Part shown: in pieces, positions 44,349 to 54,617 of the stretch | Numbering within the stretch: the first letter of the stretch is position 1 | How the letters are laid out: each line of letters opens with the position of its first letter | Assembly (NCBI RefSeq): GCF_000344785.1 | Contig: NC_020506.1 | Location: 1,798,001-1,862,000 of the forward strand | DNA: 64,000 bases | DNA from: Corynebacterium callunae DSM 20147 | Lineage (GTDB): Bacteria; Actinomycetota; Actinomycetes; Mycobacteriales; Mycobacteriaceae | Direction: 5' to 3' | Translations under genes and position numbers: made by a program | Notes under the pieces: generated by a model | The model's database searches: none | What the model saw: only the letters and a program-made list of their open reading frames with translations | Told to the model about the DNA's origin: nothing

Positions 44349-45083
44349 TTAGAGGAATCGGAAACTTCCGGCGATTGTTTCCAGCACAGTGGTCAGCTCA
44401 TATTCGCTTTGCAATTGCACAATGAGCACCAGCGTTCCGGTGACCTCATAATCTTGGGTGGCCAGCACCGCTAACGTTGTACCTGCACAGTCATATTGGA
44501 CATAGTCTCCGCGATAGTAACCATCATCCCATGGCCCTTGGTCTGTCGGATTACAACTGCCAGATGCATCAAATTGCTCCATCGCAGCTGCAGTTGTGAG
44601 GGAGGGGTCAGTTCCCATCAACATCAAACCAGGAACATCATAGGAGCTGTAGAAGGCTTCAAGGTCTGGCGCAGCTGCAAGCGAACTCCAATTGCGGCCA
44701 CTGTCATCCACAAAGGCGCTACCATCAACTTCCGCCCATTCAACAGGAACGGTTACAGCGATGCTATTGGAGTCATCGCTCAGATCTACAGTGTCTCCGC
44801 TATATCCTTCGGCAGCGACGGCTGCAGATCCGTCTGTGACATTTTCTCCTGTTACTTCCAGCTCACGGCCGTTAATTTGACCAGCCATCAAAGAACCATC
44901 AGAAGGGCGCAAAATCTCCACGTCCATGGTGCCATCGCTGCCGTGAGTATCAAGCACCTGGCAATAACTTGCCAGTGTTCCTTGATCGCCAACACTAACG
45001 CCAGCTAGCTTCAGAATCAGGTCACCGGGTTTAATGCCAGCCTTATCTGCAGGACCACCTGGTTCTACCGAGCTCACCCACAC
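44349..45083 (-). CDS. PDZ and C-terminal part of a frame-split HtrA-like protease
   Basis: The 244-residue frame starts inside a PDZ domain (VEPGGPADKAGIKPGDLILK) and ends in a C-terminal domain of about 140 residues with no recognised motif (from VPVEWAEVDGSAFVDDSGRN to the end). It lies in the -1 frame relative to the protease domain upstream. The same frame is open upstream of its nominal start and reads KNGERISSIGINASAWDSGD, so the two frames were clearly one protein. The nominal start has no Shine-Dalgarno sequence. Whether the part is made depends on frameshifting; without it the gene is broken. Confidence 0.65.
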   Translation of the reverse strand: MWVSSVEPGGPADKAGIKPGDLILKLAGVSVGDQGTLASYCQVLDTHGSDGTMDVEILRPSDGSLMAGQINGRELEVTGENVTDGSAAVAAEGYSGDTVDLSDDSNSIAVTVPVEWAEVDGSAFVDDSGRNWSSLAAAPDLEAFYSSYDVPGLMLMGTDPSLTTAAAMEQFDASGSCNPTDQGPWDDGYYRGDYVQYDCAGTTLAVLATQDYEVTGTLVLIVQLQSEYELTTVLETIAGSFRFL

Positions 45084-45916
45084 TCCGAAGAATTCTGGAT
45101 CACCGCTGTCCCATGCCGATGCGTTAATTCCGATTGAAGATATCCGTTCACCATTTTTAGGCCTTCAAAAACTTTTTGAACTTCATCACGGTGAATTGCA
45201 AAGCTATAGTCCAGGGAATCATCACCCGCGTAGTTCACACCTAGAACCTTGGCATCCGAGGTGACCAGTGGTCCGCCTGAGTTTCCACCACGAATGCGTG
45301 CATCATGTTCAATAACCTGGTCCAGCGAAGCCCATAGGGTATCAAATTCAAAATCAGCTTTTGAGACGATGCCGCGAGTTAGAGTGAATTCCTCCGCAGC
45401 ACCGACCGGATAGCCAGCAGAAAATACATCAAGACCAGTGGTGATATCGCCTTCATACCATTCATAATGTGGCAAATCATCGACATCGAGCTGCACTACA
45501 GCCAAGTCGAGACATTCTGAGGCACCTAGAACTTTGACGCTTGCTTTTTCTTTTCCATCTTCACCAAAAGTTGCATCCAGCCGGCCTGCTCCAACCACCA
45601 CGTGGTTATTGGTGATTGCGATTCCAGAGGAATCGATGATAAATCCCGAGCCTTGCCATGCAGCTTCTGATGCCGTTGTTTGACCAGGTTCAATAAACGT
45701 GCCTTGACCACTTATTCGAATGGTGGCGTCCACAATATTGTCAAAGCCAACTGCCGAAATAGATGCGCTTTGCGATGCTTCCACGGTGTTACTAGTTGTG
45801 GTTTCATCCGAGGAGGAAGAGCAGCCAGCCAAGAAAATGCTGAGGGTGCCGATGATTACGCAACCGGCCTTAAGTTGCCTTCTATTAACTCGGTCTCTTA
45901 GAAATTTTCGTGCCAT
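45074..45916 (-). CDS. Trypsin-like serine protease lipoprotein (HtrA/DegP type), N-terminal part
   Basis: The 280-residue frame starts with a lipoprotein signal (IFLAGCSSSSD, Cys at about residue 31), so the protease would be anchored outside the membrane. The chymotrypsin-like domain has the triad His in NNHVVVGAG, Asp in CLDLAVVQLD, and Ser in RGGNSGGPL. After residue 255 the frame runs out of homology into about 25 unrelated residues before a stop. A -1 shift at an A-run (45154-45158 on the plus strand) rejoins the PDZ frame. ATG at 45916 has AGGAG upstream. The complete protein would be about 520 residues. Confidence 0.75.
   Translation of the reverse strand: MARKFLRDRVNRRQLKAGCVIIGTLSIFLAGCSSSSDETTTSNTVEASQSASISAVGFDNIVDATIRISGQGTFIEPGQTTASEAAWQGSGFIIDSSGIAITNNHVVVGAGRLDATFGEDGKEKASVKVLGASECLDLAVVQLDVDDLPHYEWYEGDITTGLDVFSAGYPVGAAEEFTLTRGIVSKADFEFDTLWASLDQVIEHDARIRGGNSGGPLVTSDAKVLGVNYAGDDSLDYSFAIHRDEVQKVFEGLKMVNGYLQSELTHRHGTAVIQNSSECG
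45151..45160 (-). other. A-run at the HtrA-like frame break
   Basis: On the minus strand the 0-frame reads CTA AAA ATG. Moving back one base on the A-run (A AAA A) gives AAA AAT GGT GAA, that is Lys-Asn-Gly-Glu, which matches family text and opens the PDZ frame. One extra A in the run would restore a single frame. Confidence 0.6.
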
Positions 45917-46196
45917 GACGAGCTCCTAGTTCCCTTGAATGCCCGCTGCGAAGCGACGAAAAACTCAAGATTTCACGCCATTGTGTGCGGGGCAACAGAA
46001 TCGATAAATAGGAACTAGCAGTGTGTTAATGCAGATACAGCACTTAAGGGAAACAGGTTTTTAAGGTTTTTTCTTAACAGTTAAATCTAAGTGAATTGAT
46101 AGAAATTCTACTATATTTTTCCCCAAAACTATATAGCTCTTTTTATGCCCCCTCGATTTCAGAGGTATTTATATAAACTTCAATTGACATTTCGTT
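45917..46196. other. Gene-free A/T-rich region before the siderophore-binding gene
   Basis: 280 bp with no plausible gene. A -35-like TTGACA is at 46184-46189 near its end. Otherwise it is A/T-rich with homopolymer runs, promoter-like for both the divergent protease gene and the siderophore-binding gene. Confidence 0.4.
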
Positions 46197-46220
46197 TTAG
46201 GTAAGGCTAACTTTCTTAAT
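46184..46220 (+). promoter_or_regulatory. DtxR-regulated leaderless promoter of the siderophore-binding gene
   Basis: TTGACA (46184-46189), an 18-bp spacer and TAACTT (46208-46213) form a promoter whose -10 ends 7 nt before the ATG at 46221, with no Shine-Dalgarno sequence. TTAGGTAAGGCTAACTTTC (46197-46215) overlaps the -10 and matches the DtxR consensus at 14 of 19 positions, so iron-replete DtxR could block transcription. Confidence 0.65.
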
Positions 46221-47141
46221 ATGCAAAAGAACATTAGCCGTCGCTCCTTCCTGGGTGCGATGATCGGAGCTTCCGCCCTCGTTGTCGCAGCCTGCGCCAA
46301 TAGCTCGAAAGACTCCACAGCTTCTAGCTCCACCACAGCAACTACCGACACCGAACAGAAACAGCGCGTTGTAGCCCTTAACACGGGGCAATTGGACAAC
46401 CTGCTCAATCTTGGCATCTTGCCAGTGGGTGTCGCTGCAGCTAAAAATGCAGATCTCATCCCACAGTTCCTCCGAGAGCGTTTTGGCGATAAATTTGACC
46501 TTGATTCTATTGCTGATTGTGGATTACGCGCAGAACCTGATGTTGAGGCGATTGCAGCCCTTAACCCCACCCTCATTTGTGCAAACTCTCGCGCCGAGGA
46601 AACCGTGCTAGAAAAACTGCGGGCAATTGCGCCTGTAGTCACAGGTGCCGGAGGTGGCGAAAACTGGAAAGAAGATTTGGTCACTATCGCGGCTGCCGTA
46701 AATAAAGAAGCGGAAGCAAAAAACCTGCTCGCCGCTTATGAGGCAAAAGCTGCCGAAGTCGCAGCTGCTCAGCCAGCAACTCCCCCAACGGTCTCTTTCC
46801 TCCGCACCAACGATGATGCTTTCCAAATGTATGGCCTGGAGTCAATGACTGGAACTGTGGCCGCAGATTGTGGTTATGGACGCCCAGCCGCTCAGCAATT
46901 TACCGACAAAGCTGGTCATGACCTTTCTGCCGAACTCCTTGCTGAAGCCGATGCTGACTGGATCTTCTACGGTGTCCAAACTGGAGCCCCAAGCCCGGTA
47001 GATACCGCACTATGGCCTTCACTGACAGCCGTGCAAAATAATAAGGCCGTAGAAGTTGATTATGACCCCTGGTTTGTTAATGCTTCTCTCGTTTCTGCCG
47101 AGATCATCCTCGAGGGTCTTAGCTCCACTATCAAAGCTTAA
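46221..47141 (+). CDS. Iron-siderophore ABC transporter substrate-binding lipoprotein
   Basis: The 306-residue extracytoplasmic binding protein has a combined twin-arginine and lipobox signal (SRRSFLGAMIGASALVVAAC, Cys at about residue 26). A periplasmic-binding fold of the FhuD/BtuF class follows: VVALNTGQLDNLLNLGILPV, then DVEAIAALNPTLIC, then the C-terminal lobe to WFVNASLVSAEIILEGL. It captures ferric siderophores for an importer encoded elsewhere; no permease or ATPase is next to it. Iron control by DtxR is supported by the box over its promoter. It ends in a strong terminator. Confidence 0.9.
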   Translation: MQKNISRRSFLGAMIGASALVVAACANSSKDSTASSSTTATTDTEQKQRVVALNTGQLDNLLNLGILPVGVAAAKNADLIPQFLRERFGDKFDLDSIADCGLRAEPDVEAIAALNPTLICANSRAEETVLEKLRAIAPVVTGAGGGENWKEDLVTIAAAVNKEAEAKNLLAAYEAKAAEVAAAQPATPPTVSFLRTNDDAFQMYGLESMTGTVAADCGYGRPAAQQFTDKAGHDLSAELLAEADADWIFYGVQTGAPSPVDTALWPSLTAVQNNKAVEVDYDPWFVNASLVSAEIILEGLSSTIKA

Positions 47142-47147
47142 TTAACT

Positions 47148-47199
47148 CGCTAAAAAGCCCTTGTACACTTCCGCTGAAATGTACAAGGGCTTTTTAGCG
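47148..47199 (+). terminator. Rho-independent terminator of the siderophore-binding gene
   Basis: Perfect 20-bp arms (47148-47167 and 47180-47199, core AAAAAGCCCTTGTACA) around a 12-nt loop, with TTTTT within the distal arm. Confidence 0.9.
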
Positions 47200-47227
47200 G
47201 GCAAATTGCAGGATAAAGATGGGAAAA

Positions 47228-47262
47228 CCCCCTAACTCACACGCTAGGTGAAAGTTAGGGGG
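47228..47262 (-). terminator. Rho-independent terminator of rplS
   Basis: CCCCCTAACT and AGTTAGGGGG arms; on the minus strand TTTT follows. It lies 40 bp beyond the rplS stop. Confidence 0.85.
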
Positions 47263-47302
47263 CAGGTCAGCGGGGTTTAATTCCGCAACCAAGCGATAAT
47301 AA

Positions 47303-47644
47303 TTATCGCTTCTCCTTGATGCGGGCAGCCTTACCGCGCAGCTCGCGCAGGTAGTACAGCTTGGCGCGACGAACGTCACCACGACGGATGACCTCGATCT
47401 TCTCGATGTTTGGGGAGTGTACTGGGAAGGTACGCTCAACACCGATGCCGAAGGAAACCTTACGGACGGTGAAGGTTTCGCGAACTCCGCCACCCTGGCG
47501 ACGAATGACAACACCCTTGAAGAGCTGGGTACGGGTGTTGGCACCTTCGATAACCTTGACGTGAACGTCGAGGGTATCGCCGGGACGGAAAGCAGGAACG
47601 TCGTCGCGCAAGTATGCGGAATCGACCTTATCCAAAAGGTTCAT
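47303..47644 (-). CDS. rplS: 50S ribosomal protein L19
   Basis: A structural protein at the 30S-50S interface. The 113-residue sequence has the L19 signature [40 protein letters not shown] and a basic C-terminus. ATG at 47644 is chosen over a longer frame because AAAGGA precedes it and homology begins there ([15 protein letters not shown]). It is monocistronic. Confidence 0.96.
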   Translation of the reverse strand: MNLLDKVDSAYLRDDVPAFRPGDTLDVHVKVIEGANTRTQLFKGVVIRRQGGGVRETFTVRKVSFGIGVERTFPVHSPNIEKIEVIRRGDVRRAKLYYLRELRGKAARIKEKR

Positions 47645-47872
47645 AAAAAATCCTTTGACTAGTAGGGAAAGAGGACCCTGGCGGCACTTCCCCTTTTGGG
47701 GCGCTCGGCCGGTTCGTATCCGTTTCAATTATGCGCCGCTGCTACCTGTCCCCCATTACTGCGGGATACGTAGAGTCAACCTAGGTATTCTTTCACATTT
47801 ACCCCCGATTGACAAACCCAATGCCATACCCGTTGACAAAATAGCTTCCACCGACTTAACTGGCTGCCACTA

Positions 47873-47965
47873 CCCCACGGGTGCCCAAAGCATTGGGCTG
47901 AGATTGTGCACTACTGCTGCGCCGGACCGTCTGAACCTGTCTGGTTAACACCAGCGAAGGAAGTG
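47873..47965 (+). ncRNA. TPP riboswitch (THI element)
   Basis: The conserved thi-box parts appear in order: ACGGGTGC (47876-47883), GGGCTGAGA (47895-47903), TGAACCTG (47932-47939), TGGTTAACACCAGCG (47942-47956) and GAAGGAAGTGAGG (47956-47968). This is the thiamine pyrophosphate sensor. It lies directly before thiE. The segment GAAGT-GAGG-ACTTC (47960-47973) can fold with GAGG, the likely Shine-Dalgarno sequence, in its loop, so control may act on translation. Confidence 0.92.
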
Positions 47966-47979
47966 AGGACTTCATAGTT

Positions 47980-48657
47980 GTGCCTATTCAAAATTCCCCT
48001 ACCCCACTTGACCTGCGATGTTATGTGGTCACCGGCAGTGGATCCCCTGAACATATTGTGCGTGTAGCCCAAGAAGCCGCAGCAGGTGGCGCGGGTGTTG
48101 TGCAGGTGCGCTCCAAACCTATAACCGCCCGCGAGCTGCTGGAATTGGGTGAAAAGGTGGCAACCGCAGTTGCGCTTGCCAATCCGGACACCAAGACGCT
48201 TATCGACGACCGCCTCGACGTTGCAGCTATTTTAATGCGCCGCGGACTCCCCGTTCACGGCATCCACCTTGGTCAAAGCGATATTCCAGTTGCAGCTGCT
48301 CGTGAATTGCTTGGAGCTGGTGCCATCATTGGGCTAACCACCGGAACCGCCGACCTAGTACACGCTGCCAATGAATATGCCGAGATTATTGATTACATCG
48401 GCGCTGGCCCATTTCGGCCAACTCCCACCAAGCAATCGGGACGGCCACCACTCGGATTTGATGGTTACCGAGAACTAGTTCAGATTTCCAAGCTCCCCAT
48501 TGTCGCCATTGGCGATGTCCAACCTGCAGATGTCTTCGAGCTAGCTGCTACCGGAATTGCTGGTTGTGCCATGGTACGTGCCTTTATGGAGGCGGAATAC
48601 CCCCGCAGCATTTCAGAAAGCGTAATCACCCAATTTATTGCAGGATCACAAGCATGA
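47980..48657 (+). CDS. thiE: Thiamine-phosphate synthase
   Basis: Joins HMP-pyrophosphate and thiazole phosphate to make thiamine phosphate. The 225-residue TIM barrel has RCYVVTGSGSPEHIVRVAQE, VQVRSKPITARELLELGE, the Mg2+ and diphosphate loop LIDDRLDVAAIL, HGIHLGQSDIPV and the C-terminal GAGPFRPTPTKQSGRPP motif. The start is GTG at 47980 after the TPP riboswitch. It is the first gene of the thi operon; its stop overlaps the thiO start as ATGA. Confidence 0.95.
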   Translation: MPIQNSPTPLDLRCYVVTGSGSPEHIVRVAQEAAAGGAGVVQVRSKPITARELLELGEKVATAVALANPDTKTLIDDRLDVAAILMRRGLPVHGIHLGQSDIPVAAARELLGAGAIIGLTTGTADLVHAANEYAEIIDYIGAGPFRPTPTKQSGRPPLGFDGYRELVQISKLPIVAIGDVQPADVFELAATGIAGCAMVRAFMEAEYPRSISESVITQFIAGSQA

Positions 48658-49795
48658 ATGATCAGGCAATTGTTATTGGTGGCGGCATCATTGGGCTGAG
48701 CACTTGTTTTGAATACCAAGAGGCCGGTTTTCAGGTCACGCTTATTGATCGCGATCCGATCTCCGGAGCCACCCAACATGCTGGCGGCATGTTAGCTCCC
48801 ATGTCAGAGGTGCAATATCAGCAATCTGAGCTGCAAGGATTAATGAAAGCCTCGGCACGGCTCTACCCAGATCTCATTCGTCGAGTACGTCGCCACACAG
48901 ATCTGCCCACCGGTTATCGAACCAACGGCACCTTATTGGTCGGAGCAGACCGAGCCGATGCCACCCACTTGGGAAATCTGCTGCGCCATATGGAATTTGA
49001 GGATGCCGCAGTAGATCCCCTCACGATTCGAGAAGCTCGTGCCTTGGAACCAGCTCTTTCACCACGCATCTCCAAAGCCCTCAGTATCGAAGGAGATCAT
49101 CAGCTTGATCCCCGACTTTTTGCTAGAGCCTTATTGGACGCAGTTATCAGCCGGGGCGCTGAGCTGATTCAAGATTCAGTGTTGTCTATTGACGGCCACA
49201 ACCCCTGCCGGACCTTGACTTTGGCCTCGGGGGTGAGGGTGGCGTCGAAAAGCACTGTTGTTTTAGCGGCGGGCCTGGGGGCCGCCAAGATACCGGGCTG
49301 GTTTAGTGCTAAAAATCCGCTGAATCTCAGGCCGGTTTATGGCGATATCATGCGGGTTCGAGTGCCGGAATCAATGCAACCATTAATTTCGAAGGTGGTG
49401 CGTGGCTTCGTGGAGGATCGCCCTGTTTATCTCATTCCACGCGAGGACGGCAGCTTAACTATTGGTGCGAGTAGCCGCGAGGACAGCCCGCAACCGCGTA
49501 CCGGTGCAATCCATGACCTGTTGCGCGATGCAATTCGCCTAGTGCCTGGCATTGCAGATACCGAATTTATGGAGGCTACCTGCGGTGCGCGTCCCGGCAC
49601 CCCGGATGATATGCCCTATTTGGGGCGGGTGGGATCCAACCTGATTATTTCCACCGGCTATTTCCGGCACGGCATTCTTTTAGCGGCACTGGCTGCCAAA
49701 ACTGCCGTTGACCTCACGCTCGAGAAGCAAACGCTGACTTATATTAATGCCTGCAATCCACTGCGGCATGCTCCTGAATTTTCAAGGATGACACC

Positions 49796-49799
<4 letters not shown>
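48654..49799 (+). CDS. thiO: Glycine oxidase ThiO (FAD-dependent)
   Basis: Oxidises glycine to the imine used for the thiazole ring in organisms without ThiH. The 381-residue protein has the N-terminal FAD motif IVIGGGIIGLSTCFEYQEAG, the QHAGGMLAPMSEVQ substrate-side loop and a C-terminal GARPGTPDDMPYLGRVG and GYFRHGILLAALAA. The start at 48654 overlaps thiE by 4 bp; a longer upstream frame inside thiE is spurious. An exact 11-mer copy is at 49243-49253, encoding Ala-Ser-Lys-Ser. Confidence 0.93.
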
Positions 49800-50777
<978 letters not shown>

Positions 50778-51857
50778 ATGGCTTTGCCCCAGGCAGAACT
50801 TAAAAGAACAGCCCGCCACCTCTCCCTCCCCGGGTTTGGCATCGAGCAACAAGAACGCCTCCACAATGCTCATGTACTGATGGTTGGCGCTGGCGGATTG
50901 GGTTGCCCGGCTTTACAGTCGCTTGCAGCAGCAGGTATTGGCACCATTACCATTATTGATGATGACACCGTGGACTTAAGCAATATTCACCGCCAGATCC
51001 TCTTTGGTGCCGCGGATATTGGAAAGCCCAAGGTTGAGGTGGCAGCTGCGCGCCTGCGTCAACTCCAACCCGGTATCACCATTAATACGCTGCAAGAACG
51101 CCTCACCGTGGACAATGCCGTTGAACTTATTGCAGCAGCAGATATTGTGCTGGATGGCTGCGATACCTTTGCCACCTCTTATCTAATTGCCGATGCCGCC
51201 GAGCTCACCGGAACTCCCCTGATCTGGGCCACAGTGCTGCGTTTTCATGGCGATCTAGCCCTCTTCCACTCAAGCAACACACAGCGCGGAGTGGGGCTAA
51301 GAGACCTCTTCCCCACCCAACCACCAGCGAATTTAGTACCAGATTGTGCAACAGCCGGAGTACTCGGTTCCACCACTGCAGTGATGGGTTCTTTAATGGC
51401 AACCCACACCATCGGGTTTTTAGCAGGTCTAAATGGCATCACCCCAGGCACCTTGCTTAGCTATGATGCCTTCCCTGCCAACACCCGCAGCTTCAATATT
51501 TCCGCTGACCCGGCGCGAGCAATGGTCACCCGCCTCGCCCCACATTATGGAGCCCCACAGTGCACAGTTAAAACAGATTTTTTGGAGCGAGTGCGCAGCG
51601 GTGAATTCCTGGCCCTTGATATTCGGGAGAAGCATGAGGTGCTGATCAATGATCTGCCTGCTGATATCCCCACGGTTAAGTTGCCACTCAGCCGCATTAG
51701 CACCGCAGAGCAGGTCAATACAGCGATCGGCACTCACCAAAAAGTGCTGGTCTACTGCGCCTCTGGGGTGCGCAGCGCCAAGTTCATCAAGGATTTCCAA
51801 CACCTTAATGCTGAGCTTTTTAGTTTGCCCGGCGGTGTCAACGCCTTAACTACCTAG
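50778..51857 (+). CDS. thiF: ThiF adenylyltransferase with C-terminal rhodanese domain
   Basis: Activates ThiS by adenylation and, through the fused sulfurtransferase, delivers sulfur. The 359-residue protein has the E1-like ATP site VGAGGLGCPALQSLAAAGIG, the DLSNIHRQILF Arg finger and a rhodanese-like domain from about residue 270. The active-site loop of that domain is VYCASGVRSAKFI with its Cys. The usual CxxC zinc pairs of ThiF are not obvious; DCATAGVLGSTTAV has one Cys. Fusion to rhodanese is common in actinobacterial ThiF/MoeB-type proteins. The gene is the last of the thi operon and is followed by an inverted-repeat element. Confidence 0.92.
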   Translation: MALPQAELKRTARHLSLPGFGIEQQERLHNAHVLMVGAGGLGCPALQSLAAAGIGTITIIDDDTVDLSNIHRQILFGAADIGKPKVEVAAARLRQLQPGITINTLQERLTVDNAVELIAAADIVLDGCDTFATSYLIADAAELTGTPLIWATVLRFHGDLALFHSSNTQRGVGLRDLFPTQPPANLVPDCATAGVLGSTTAVMGSLMATHTIGFLAGLNGITPGTLLSYDAFPANTRSFNISADPARAMVTRLAPHYGAPQCTVKTDFLERVRSGEFLALDIREKHEVLINDLPADIPTVKLPLSRISTAEQVNTAIGTHQKVLVYCASGVRSAKFIKDFQHLNAELFSLPGGVNALTT

Positions 51858-51933
51858 GCTTTGCGACGCCGCCTCGGCGCCTGCCACCCACCGTGTGCTG
51901 GCGGGAGGCGGGGCGAGTGGGCGTCGACAAGCG
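51858..51933. repeat. Inverted 11-mer-type pair between convergent thiF and tex
   Basis: GCTTTGCGACGCC (51858-51870) and GGCGTCGACAAGC (51920-51932) pair with two mismatches across a GC-rich interior that also pairs (CGCCTGCCAC region with GCGGGAGGCGGG). It fills the whole 76-bp gap between the stops of thiF and tex. It has the same plan as 9136-9207 and 58254-58297. Confidence 0.5.
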
Positions 51934-54198
51934 TTATTTTAGACCGGCACGGCGCAGGGCTTCTGCCATGGAACCTGCAGCGGCCGGTTGGCGTTTTTCG
52001 CTGCGCTTCGGTGCGGAGGTCTGCGGTTTCTTTTTAGGAGCAGCAGCGCCGGGTTCATCATTAAGGCGCAGGGAAAGGCCGATGCGCTTGCGCTCTACAT
52101 CAACTTCCATCACTTTCACCTTGACCACCTGGCCCGAGCGAACCACCTCGTGGGGATCGCTGATGAACTTATCGCTCATCGCGGAAACGTGCACCAGGCC
52201 GTCTTGGTGAACTCCGACATCCACAAAGGCGCCAAAAGCTGCCACATTGGTAACGGTACCTTCCAAAATCATGCCGGGCTTAAGGTCAGAGATTTTCTCC
52301 ACACCTTCTTTAAAGCTTGCGGTCTTAAATTCTGGGCGCGGGTCACGTCCAGGTTTATCCAGCTCAGCGATGATATCGCTAATAGTTGGCACACCAAAGC
52401 GCTCATCAGCAAACTCTGCTGGCTGCAACTTTGAAAGCACCGCAGTATTTCCAATTAGCCCTGCTACCTCCAGGCCAGTTTTTTCGGCGATGCGGCGCAC
52501 CACCGGATACGCCTCGGGGTGCACGGCAGAGGCATCCAAAGGATCCTTGCCACCATTAATGCGCAGGAAGCCAGCACATTGTTCAAAAGCCTTTGGTCCC
52601 AGGCGGGGCACCTTATTAAGTTCTTTGCGGGAGTTAAAGCCTCCGTTTTCATCGCGGTAGCTCACAATATTCTGCGCCAAGGTGGAGGTCACGCCAGCAA
52701 CTCGGCTTAACAATGGTGCAGAAGCAGTATTGAGGTTCACGCCCACTGCGTTTACTGCATCTTCTACTACGCCATCAAGGGTCTTGGCGAGCGCAAATTG
52801 GTTAACATCGTGCTGATATTGGCCCACACCAATGGCCTTGGGGTCAATTTTTACCAGCTCAGCCAAAGGATCCTGCAAGCGGCGAGCAATGGAGACAGCA
52901 CCGCGCAAGGAAACATCCATATCTGGGAATTCTGCTGCTGCCAGCTCTGAAGCTGAGTAAACCGATGCACCGGATTCTGAAACAACAACTGGAGTGGGTC
53001 GCTTGCCACCTGCAGTCTTAATGAGGTCAGCCACTTCGCCGGCTAGCTTTTCAGTTTCGCGGGAGGCGGTGCCATTGCCAATTGCCATGAGCTCCACCGA
53101 GTGGGTGGCACAGAGGTTGGCTAGTTCTTGGACTGCATCCTGCCAGCGGTTTTGGGGTTGGTGAGGGTACACAATGGTGGTTGCCAGTGGCTTGCCGGTT
53201 TGATCCACCACAGCTACCTTCACACCATTGCGAAATCCTGGGTCCAAACCAATGGTGGCGCACTGACCAGCAGGTGCTGCCAACAAGACATCACGCAGAT
53301 TGGTGGCAAAAATATCCAGCGCACCCTCCTCGGCCTTTTCTTTTAGGCGCATTCGCACATCAAGTCCGGAGGAAACATAAAGCTTGGTGCGCCAACCCCA
53401 GCGCACAGCCTCTGCCAACCAGCTGGAAGTATGGGTATCAAGCTCAAAACGCTGCGCAATCATGCCTTCATAAATGGAGTCATCGCCAGCATCCAAGTTC
53501 AGGCTCAACACACCTTCATTTTCACCGCGCAGCAATGCCAAAATTCGGTGGGAAGGCAAGGATTTAAAAGGCTCATTAAATTCGAAGTAGTCCTTGAACT
53601 TGGCGCCTTCAGTTTCTTTACCTTTGACCACGCTGGCACCCATGGAACCGGTGCGATACATTTGCTCGCGCACCTCGCCCACCAAATCTGCATCCAGCGC
53701 AAAACGGTCAATCAAAATGGCGCGGGCGCCCTCAAGCACCTTTTTAGAATCTTCAAATCCCTCAGTCTTAAAGGCCTCTGCTACAGCTGCGGCCTCAGCA
53801 CCTGGGTTTTTAATAAGCTTGTCGACGAGTTCCTCAAGGCCTGCTTCCCGCGCGATATCCGCTTTGGTTTTGCGGCGCTTTTTGAATGGCAGGTAGAGAT
53901 CTTCGAGTCGAGCTTTGGTGTCACAATCTAAAATCAGCGCACGCAGATCATCGCTGAGTTTTCCTTGTTCCTCAATCGCAGCCAGGATTGTCTGCTTACG
54001 ATCCTCCAGCTCACGCAAATAGGACAGGCGTTCTTCGAGTTCACGCAGCTGTGTGTCATCCAAGCCGCCGGTGACCTCTTTGCGATAACGAGCAATAAAA
54101 GGAACAGTATTACCTTCGTCCAAGAGCTTAATTGTGGCTTGGACTTGTTCTTCTCTTACGGCTAGTTCGCGGGCAATCTGTGCAGAAATTAATGACAT
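51934..54198 (-). CDS. tex: Tex family RNA-binding transcription accessory protein
   Basis: Members bind nucleic acid and act in transcription and virulence gene expression in several bacteria. The 754-residue protein has the N-terminal helical region ([40 protein letters not shown]) and a YqgF/RuvC-like nuclease-fold domain ([20 protein letters not shown]). Helix-hairpin-helix repeats come next ([37 protein letters not shown]). A C-terminal S1 RNA-binding domain ends the fold ([20 protein letters not shown]), with a Lys/Pro-rich tail. It is monocistronic and convergent with thiF. Confidence 0.94.
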   Translation of the reverse strand: MSLISAQIARELAVREEQVQATIKLLDEGNTVPFIARYRKEVTGGLDDTQLRELEERLSYLRELEDRKQTILAAIEEQGKLSDDLRALILDCDTKARLEDLYLPFKKRRKTKADIAREAGLEELVDKLIKNPGAEAAAVAEAFKTEGFEDSKKVLEGARAILIDRFALDADLVGEVREQMYRTGSMGASVVKGKETEGAKFKDYFEFNEPFKSLPSHRILALLRGENEGVLSLNLDAGDDSIYEGMIAQRFELDTHTSSWLAEAVRWGWRTKLYVSSGLDVRMRLKEKAEEGALDIFATNLRDVLLAAPAGQCATIGLDPGFRNGVKVAVVDQTGKPLATTIVYPHQPQNRWQDAVQELANLCATHSVELMAIGNGTASRETEKLAGEVADLIKTAGGKRPTPVVVSESGASVYSASELAAAEFPDMDVSLRGAVSIARRLQDPLAELVKIDPKAIGVGQYQHDVNQFALAKTLDGVVEDAVNAVGVNLNTASAPLLSRVAGVTSTLAQNIVSYRDENGGFNSRKELNKVPRLGPKAFEQCAGFLRINGGKDPLDASAVHPEAYPVVRRIAEKTGLEVAGLIGNTAVLSKLQPAEFADERFGVPTISDIIAELDKPGRDPRPEFKTASFKEGVEKISDLKPGMILEGTVTNVAAFGAFVDVGVHQDGLVHVSAMSDKFISDPHEVVRSGQVVKVKVMEVDVERKRIGLSLRLNDEPGAAAPKKKPQTSAPKRSEKRQPAAAGSMAEALRRAGLK

Positions 54199-54235
54199 TT
54201 AGCTAATTCTAGCGAAGCCCGTGCTACAAGGGAGG

Positions 54236-54607
54236 TTATGGACGGTGCTGCCAGGCGCAGGCAGCGTTTACTCCAGGCTCGGTGACACCCGCATAAGAAC
54301 TGCCGTACCAGTACAAACCCTTTGGCAAGGCCGCGACCACTACCTTGGTCAGCTCCTTTAACTCCAGCTCTGAAGTGCCGTTAATAACCACGCGGTAGAG
54401 GACTTCCACAATTGGTGGGTGGCCCTCCATCTGAGAAAACTGGGTGACCAACATATTGTCTGGTTCACAGGTGAGATCCACAATCTGCGCATGGATTTCT
54501 TTAGCCTCGTATCCCGCTGCGTTGAGAGCCTCAGGCAAGCCTTCTAAGGCGCGCTCCCACTCGGTGGGAGTAATTAGGATATTAAGGTCTGTTGAAACTT
54601 CAGTCAT
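54236..54607 (-). CDS. Hypothetical protein, trmD operon
   Basis: The 123-residue soluble protein has no recognised domain. It is mixed alpha/beta in appearance with ILITPTEWERALEGLPEALN, AQIVDLTCEPDNMLVTQFSQ and VAALPKGLYWYGSSYAG. Two Cys are present (one near the C-terminus in NAACAWQHRP). It lies 10 bp after the VTT-domain membrane gene, so it is probably co-transcribed with it and trmD. The function is unknown. Confidence 0.7.
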   Translation of the reverse strand: MTEVSTDLNILITPTEWERALEGLPEALNAAGYEAKEIHAQIVDLTCEPDNMLVTQFSQMEGHPPIVEVLYRVVINGTSELELKELTKVVVAALPKGLYWYGSSYAGVTEPGVNAACAWQHRP

Positions 54608-54617
54608 GAGTGTTCCT

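Noticed and set aside
48564-48653. An upstream start for thiO inside thiE
   Set aside because: The ATGA overlap at 48654 gives the conserved FAD motif close to the N-terminus; the longer start runs through thiE in another frame.
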